This document shows, one piece after another, positions 60,601 through 64,000 of a stretch of DNA of 64,000 nucleotides; position 1 is the first letter of the stretch, and every line of letters starts with the position of its first letter. The DNA is taken from NCBI GenBank assembly GCA_022072225.1, contig JAJVIC010000009.1, positions 1,044,482 to 1,108,481 on the forward strand, given 5' to 3'. Below the pieces are notes generated by a model. That model was given only the letters and a program-made list of their open reading frames with translations, made no database searches and had not been told where the DNA came from. The stretch is from Bacteroidia bacterium (GTDB taxonomy: Bacteria > Bacteroidota > Bacteroidia > SXHM01). Both the position numbers and the translations under genes were made by a program.

Positions 60601-63600
60601 AAAACTTGTAGTTAATCCGCTTATGTCTTTTGCTGTCAATGGTTGTCCCCAACGATTATCATAAATGTATTCTTCAAATTGGTCTAAAGCATTGTATTTT
60701 TTAATAGCAAATCTACCCTTGCTGTCGTAATCAAATTTATTGGTCCTCGGCTGTAACCCTGCGCTAGAAATTTTCAAATGTTTTGGATTACCGAACACAT
60801 CATATTCTTCAACATCAGTTATAACGCTTTTGGGTAAACCTGCAAAATCTGTTTTACTTAACAGCGTTCCATTTGTATTGTAAGTAAACAAGGTGGATGT
60901 AGTAAAATTATCCGTTCCTGAATCTTCAATTCTTGTCGTGGAATTGGTAACCGATGAAGGTAGCCAAGGCATCCAACTTCCGTTTGATATGTATTCACCG
61001 AATTGGGTTTCTCTTGTTTCTCCAGTTCCAACATATTCTGTTGAAGTAGCATAAATATTTCCCGTATTTCCGGGGTAATATGAGTAACTAGTTTCAGTTC
61101 TAAAAAGATTTATAAAATCCTGATCGGTTTTTGAAATAGTTTTAATCCAGTATCGCTTTTCTTCATCAAGAGCTATTATATCAGTAGTGTAGGTAGTTTT
61201 TGAAACGGGGAACAGTGGTGTTTGATAATAGCTCCGGTTTTCTTTTAAAACAGGCGCATAAAATTTATGTTCTTCAGTTCCTTTGATTTCATATTCGGAA
61301 ATGCTTGTTATATCAGTAGTGTGACTGAAAGCAGTAATTGTATGGAAGCCTAAAAAGCCTTTGCCCTGTTTGTGAACCTTGGCTTCTGTATAGGAGTAAT
61401 CTGTAATATTAATTCCGCCTATTCCATCTGGTGTTGTAACGGATGTAACCACTGGTAATGCCTGCCGAAAGTTAATTAACGGATAATCTTGTGGAAACCC
61501 AACAGTATATATAAGTTCATCTGTTTGAGATAGCCATTGATAATTAAAGGTTACCGTTTGATTAAATCCGTTTTTTGCTCCTTTCAAATAACGCTCTTGA
61601 CCATTTTTGAAAAAGTGAAAAATTTTTGATTCTATAGCAATATTATCATTTAATTTTAATTCATCATATTTTCCATCTCCGTTAAAATCTCCGGTTAACA
61701 ACCCTTGCCCTAACCATCCTTGCGGAGTTATTTCTAAAATTTCTTCATACGGTTGAAAGTCTATTCCATTAGAAATGTAAAGACTTATTTGGTTTTGGTC
61801 ATTAGCCCAAATCGGAATTGGATTTCCATTCCCATCCGTTTCTGCTCCTATTATATGCGCCAAAAGTCTATAAGTATATAATATATCTGATTTTCCGTCA
61901 CCGTTATAGTCTGCTATTTTTATATTAAAAGGTGATAATTCTTCGTCATAATAACTAAAAGTAAAAGGTAATCTGTTGAAACCACTTCCGGTTGAATAAT
62001 TAACCTGCCAGTTTTCATCATCCATTTGGGCAAAAAGGTCTGTTTTTCCGTCACCGTTAAAGTCCCCCAAGTGAATCGGATTTCCTAAAAGAGTCGGATT
62101 ATCCCATGTAAAATCTTCTTCATATAATGATTTTAATGTTATGGAGTTTTCTGTAACATCAAATGTAAATATCTCATCAGTTAAATTCTCTACTCCATCA
62201 GACAACCATTGTCCGACTGATAACAATTCAGATTTCCTGTCTCCATCAAAATCAATAACAAAAATTTCATCCGTAAAGCGAAGCCTGTCGTGAAGATGAA
62301 AATCTGCTGTTTCTCCATCAATAGTAATAGGAGTGCTTATTGAGGTTATCTCTCTGAAATTGTTTCCTGTTCTTGGAAACGCAATATAAATTTTATTGCC
62401 TAAAAACGCTAATAAATCGGTTGCACCATCACCGTCATAATCTCCCGGGTAAAAGCTGTTTGTAAATGGGCTTACATCTGCATCATCGGGCAGTGTCAAA
62501 GAAACAGGTGCCGCGAAACTGCCTTCATCGTCTGAATAGTAGATATTAATGACATTTGCAAAAAGTTCAGTCCCTTCATTTCTAATATCAACTAAAAGCA
62601 AATCATCTTTTCCATCACCATTATAATCACTTGTTACAAATCCTCTGTTATCAGGGTATCTTAAAGCCCGTATTTCAAATTCAAAATTGTCTAATGCGAA
62701 AAAATCTGTTATGCTTGGTTCAAGAATCCCATCATTATTAACATACATTTGAAAGCTTGTATGCTTAAATATTTCCGGTTCTTCACTCGTTCTGATTTTT
62801 TGTGCTTTTACTACATCAGCTTTTCCGTCTCCGTTAAAATCTCCAGTAAAAACATCAACATTCTCTCCTGTCTGTAAACCAGATGAACTTTCTTGAACAT
62901 CTGTTACATTTTCACCATAATTAAATATAGTTGAGTTTACTTCCGAACCATCACTACCAAACTCCTGAATTTCTTTTAAAAAGCTATAGAGATTAAGTGC
63001 ATAATTAAATTTATAGATTTTATAATCTTGTCCATCAGTTGTTATTTTTATTCTTTTGAGGAGCAGACTACTTTTTACAGACGCTCCCGATATATAACTT
63101 GTGTTTTTATCATCACGTATATCGTAAAAAAACTGTATTTCATTATAGGGCAACAATCCTGCATTAACATTCCCAGTATATTTTATTTTATCTATTACAA
63201 CCTCTCTATCTTCATGTCTGTAAACAAATTCTATATAATTTCCATGTCTGTCAGCTATTTTATTGATAAGCCAATAAAGACAAGTGTAATTATTAGATGT
63301 TGTTTCATTGAAAAAAGATGAATTTTCGGTTCTGCCATACTCAATTCTGTTTCCCTCCTTTGTGAGAACCTCAAAGTAATTAGGTCCCCAATAAGAGATA
63401 CCGACTGCATTTATTTTTGAAAATGTTTCTGTTTCTGTTCTGTATGAGCCGTCTGACAATTTAATCAAACGATTTCCATCCAATGTAAAATCATCATCCC
63501 AAGTACATGCAACAGGAGCTACCTTTTCATTATGATAAAGCGTTTTGGGAACTCTGTTTATCGCAGAAAGTCCCGCAATATTCCAGCCCATACCCAAAAT

Positions 63601-64000
63601 TCCATTCCCGCTTTGGCTGTTATAACTAAGTGCAAGCGAAGGAACCATTCCATTAGTTCCAGGTGGCAATGGAATAGGAATACTGTAAATAGCCGCGCCT
63701 GTTGGCGTTACAGAATGAGAGCTGGGTATGTAACCCACGGCTTTAGAAACATCAATTGTATGGTTATCAAAATCTTCTTCTGAAAATAAATTTTCATCAT
63801 AGTTAACGGGTGTTGTTAGTAAGGGGTCAATAAATGCATGAAACCTGCCATTAACAGTATTGCCTTCAGGATTATCAACCGCGAAAAAATTACTTGCCCT
63901 GAAGCCCGGTTTTAACTGAATTTGCTCACTTGCTTTAAAATTAACTATTGCATTCTGCGAAATATTTACTGGTTGGGTTTGTGTTTCCGGTGAGACAATT
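57622..64000 (-). CDS. Giant SpvB/VCBS/Rhs-repeat protein, polymorphic-toxin type (5' truncated by window)
   Basis: About 2,125 residues are visible and the frame is still open at base 64000, so the N terminus is outside. Upstream of the first visible SpvB part there is an adhesion-like segment (NAIVNFKASEQIQLKPGF...). Then comes the SpvB-type start GYIPSSHSVTPTGAAIYSIPIPLPPGTNG, followed by FG-GAP/VCBS repeats with calcium-loop motifs (FTGDFNGDGKADV, TSDYNGDGKDDLL, PGDYDGDGATDLL, LGDFNGDGKTDL). A TcdB-like middle is followed by many YD repeats (YDEYNRIE, YDAFDRLTQY). The RHS core motif RLYDPMIGRVLGVDNYVQDP marks the end. The last ~230 residues, after TDPTGDM, are a unique tail, presumably the toxin. 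The GTG at 63738 is internal and not the true start. Confidence 0.92.
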   Translation of the reverse strand, partial: IVSPETQTQPVNISQNAIVNFKASEQIQLKPGFRASNFFAVDNPEGNTVNGRFHAFIDPLLTTPVNYDENLFSEEDFDNHTIDVSKAVGYIPSSHSVTPTGAAIYSIPIPLPPGTNGMVPSLALSYNSQSGNGILGMGWNIAGLSAINRVPKTLYHNEKVAPVACTWDDDFTLDGNRLIKLSDGSYRTETETFSKINAVGISYWGPNYFEVLTKEGNRIEYGRTENSSFFNETTSNNYTCLYWLINKIADRHGNYIEFVYRHEDREVVIDKIKYTGNVNAGLLPYNEIQFFYDIRDDKNTSYISGASVKSSLLLKRIKITTDGQDYKIYKFNYALNLYSFLKEIQEFGSDGSEVNSTIFNYGENVTDVQESSSGLQTGENVDVFTGDFNGDGKADVVKAQKIRTSEEPEIFKHTSFQMYVNNDGILEPSITDFFALDNFEFEIRALRYPDNRGFVTSDYNGDGKDDLLLVDIRNEGTELFANVINIYYSDDEGSFAAPVSLTLPDDADVSPFTNSFYPGDYDGDGATDLLAFLGNKIYIAFPRTGNNFREITSISTPITIDGETADFHLHDRLRFTDEIFVIDFDGDRKSELLSVGQWLSDGVENLTDEIFTFDVTENSITLKSLYEEDFTWDNPTLLGNPIHLGDFNGDGKTDLFAQMDDENWQVNYSTGSGFNRLPFTFSYYDEELSPFNIKIADYNGDGKSDILYTYRLLAHIIGAETDGNGNPIPIWANDQNQISLYISNGIDFQPYEEILEITPQGWLGQGLLTGDFNGDGKYDELKLNDNIAIESKIFHFFKNGQERYLKGAKNGFNQTVTFNYQWLSQTDELIYTVGFPQDYPLINFRQALPVVTSVTTPDGIGGINITDYSYTEAKVHKQGKGFLGFHTITAFSHTTDITSISEYEIKGTEEHKFYAPVLKENRSYYQTPLFPVSKTTYTTDIIALDEEKRYWIKTISKTDQDFINLFRTETSYSYYPGNTGNIYATSTEYVGTGETRETQFGEYISNGSWMPWLPSSVTNSTTRIEDSGTDNFTTSTLFTYNTNGTLLSKTDFAGLPKSVITDVEEYDVFGNPKHLKISSAGLQPRTNKFDYDSKGRFAIKKYNALDQFEEYIYDNRWGQPLTAKDISGLTTSFEYDGFGRLKKTTSPHSIVSTINYEWAIGSMSNSVFLTKSSSQGSPESITVYDAFGRTLSNKTEGFGGNDVFVKQEYDERGNVKTQSSPFYLGGTPVITTYSYDEYNRIESETNSTGPTTYQYGFNNGFPKVRITDSGGNWNETTTDASGKVLTSEDEGGKISYEYWGSGNLRSTNLNGVTINTIGDDDYGRQDELWDINAGTTSYEYNAYGELISQTDAEEITYELIYDVLGRLRSNTKTSGGVHYTFYDYWDNGNGINQIKNITTTLTENGITTNTFQDYSYDAFDRLTQYKEAIAGDEEFITRYTYDNYNNLITQTYPSGFRVKNYYDSKGYLTNIKDDVGGTTLFTANEANALGQLTNYKLGNTKITENTFDEFGYLRQTQTPGVQNMTFDFNVQTGNLTKREDILNGLLEDFEYDGLNRLRKWQVENYPECEIIYEPNGNIQSKCDAGIYTYNAPQINAVTSVTNPITHVSLTPEDVTYTPFRRPSSITEGDYELKLFYGADDHRLKTVLKNNGLTERTTSYSLDFERVKIENSVNTEDDGIYDVNYISGANAIAVSKDGATPELYYVYTDHLGSVLTLTDENGDAVLSQSFDAWGRNRNPEDWTFTDVPENNLPWFNRGFTGHEHLKEFALINMNARLYDPMIGRVLGVDNYVQDPLFSQSYNRYSYCINNPLKFTDPTGDMFWSFNNMETNFMASGGDMLLNASAGETAPIPEWLRKLLEALGLVGHSPGKTPPRGSDVAVSNAGGASSGGNSGSNNAATARGLTSGDMATLAQMGFTNNFSTNNGIIRANELGFMDLWSNPSYNVTLGPVERFSLNLSYSVADGAFLFPQLFFVSKQYQRHLNGAGVNSSNERFESFMTVAPASLGVISNSIKGVGAVAKSGGFAERLFLSENFGITSEKFGSSLVNAPGVWNKSGSLFKIGWSKVARNGGGMQMRIGIGSKIAKPNQSLFHMYIPKTYVPNSFANPSMQVKLSIYKLGGIKYIK

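Noticed and set aside
63736..63738. GTG as the start of the giant Rhs gene
   Set aside because: The frame stays open for another 87 codons up to the window end, with a typical upstream domain (NAIVNFKASEQIQLKPGF). The true start lies outside.

Overview
The window looks like a chromosomal segment of a member of the Bacteroidota. The evidence is: promoters with TAnnTTTG-type -7 boxes, a fused CcoN/CcoO cytochrome cbb3 gene, T9SS-type C-terminal sorting domains, Bacteroidota-style his and sulfur operons, and a very large SpvB/Rhs protein. No species can be named from the sequence alone. The left half (1-32.7 kb) is core chromosome. From about 32.7 kb on it is an AT-rich accessory island.

Core part. 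It opens with the 3' end of lon. A minus-strand block follows: 3-methyladenine glycosylase, RecQ, a DnaJ-domain membrane protein and two envelope proteins. Next is a sulfur/methionine operon read right to left (cysH, osmC-like, metZ, metX, hom). It is preceded by a strong promoter and a 24-codon leader ORF ending in seven consecutive Cys codons, which suggests cysteine-sensing attenuation. A complete eight-gene histidine operon (hisG-D-C-B-H-A-F-IE) follows, headed by a His-rich leader peptide (six His in 16 residues) and a terminator hairpin. A universal stress protein, an ArsR-type regulator, a PAS histidine kinase and a receiver/CRP fusion regulator lead into the cytochrome cbb3 assembly and structural genes (ccoI, ccoS, ccoNO, ccoQ, ccoP, ccoG, ccoH, and a TauE/SafE-like gene). 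The ccoI and ccoS promoters share a CRP/FNR-like palindrome at identical spacing from the -7 box, so the neighbouring receiver-CRP protein is an attractive activator.

Island. At 32.69-32.75 kb only the 3' half of a tRNA-Leu(UAA) gene is present, next to a tyrosine integrase. This is the signature of an element inserted into a tRNA gene; the other end was not found in the window. The cargo, in order, is: a ~680-nt gene-free tract packed with at least twelve hairpins (candidate large structured RNA or DNA site); a four-gene minus-strand operon of an isoprenoid-synthase-like protein, two membrane proteins and a DedA/VTT protein; two orphan DNA methylase-like genes and a RadC-like JAB protein; a translationally coupled three-gene cassette ending in an NA37/NdpA-like protein; a membrane-anchored JAB-like protein with two small Cys-rich proteins; and two divergent SIR2-ATPase pairs (a VirD4-like ATPase + SIR2, and a SIR2 + HerA that matches the known SIR2-HerA anti-phage module). 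Backbone-type genes follow: a large serine recombinase, a phage replication-O-like protein, a small HTH protein and a RuvC-like protein.

Right end (54.5-64 kb). This part holds secreted or sorted envelope proteins and a giant SpvB/VCBS/Rhs protein that runs off the window. It has a variable C-terminal tail and two small downstream genes, one resembling Imm32, as expected for a polymorphic toxin locus.

The strongest candidates for undescribed biology are the structured tract at 34.5-35.2 kb, the paired SIR2/ATPase modules, the three-gene NA37 cassette, the JAB/Cys-rich cassette, the isoprenoid-synthase/DedA operon and the Cys7 leader.
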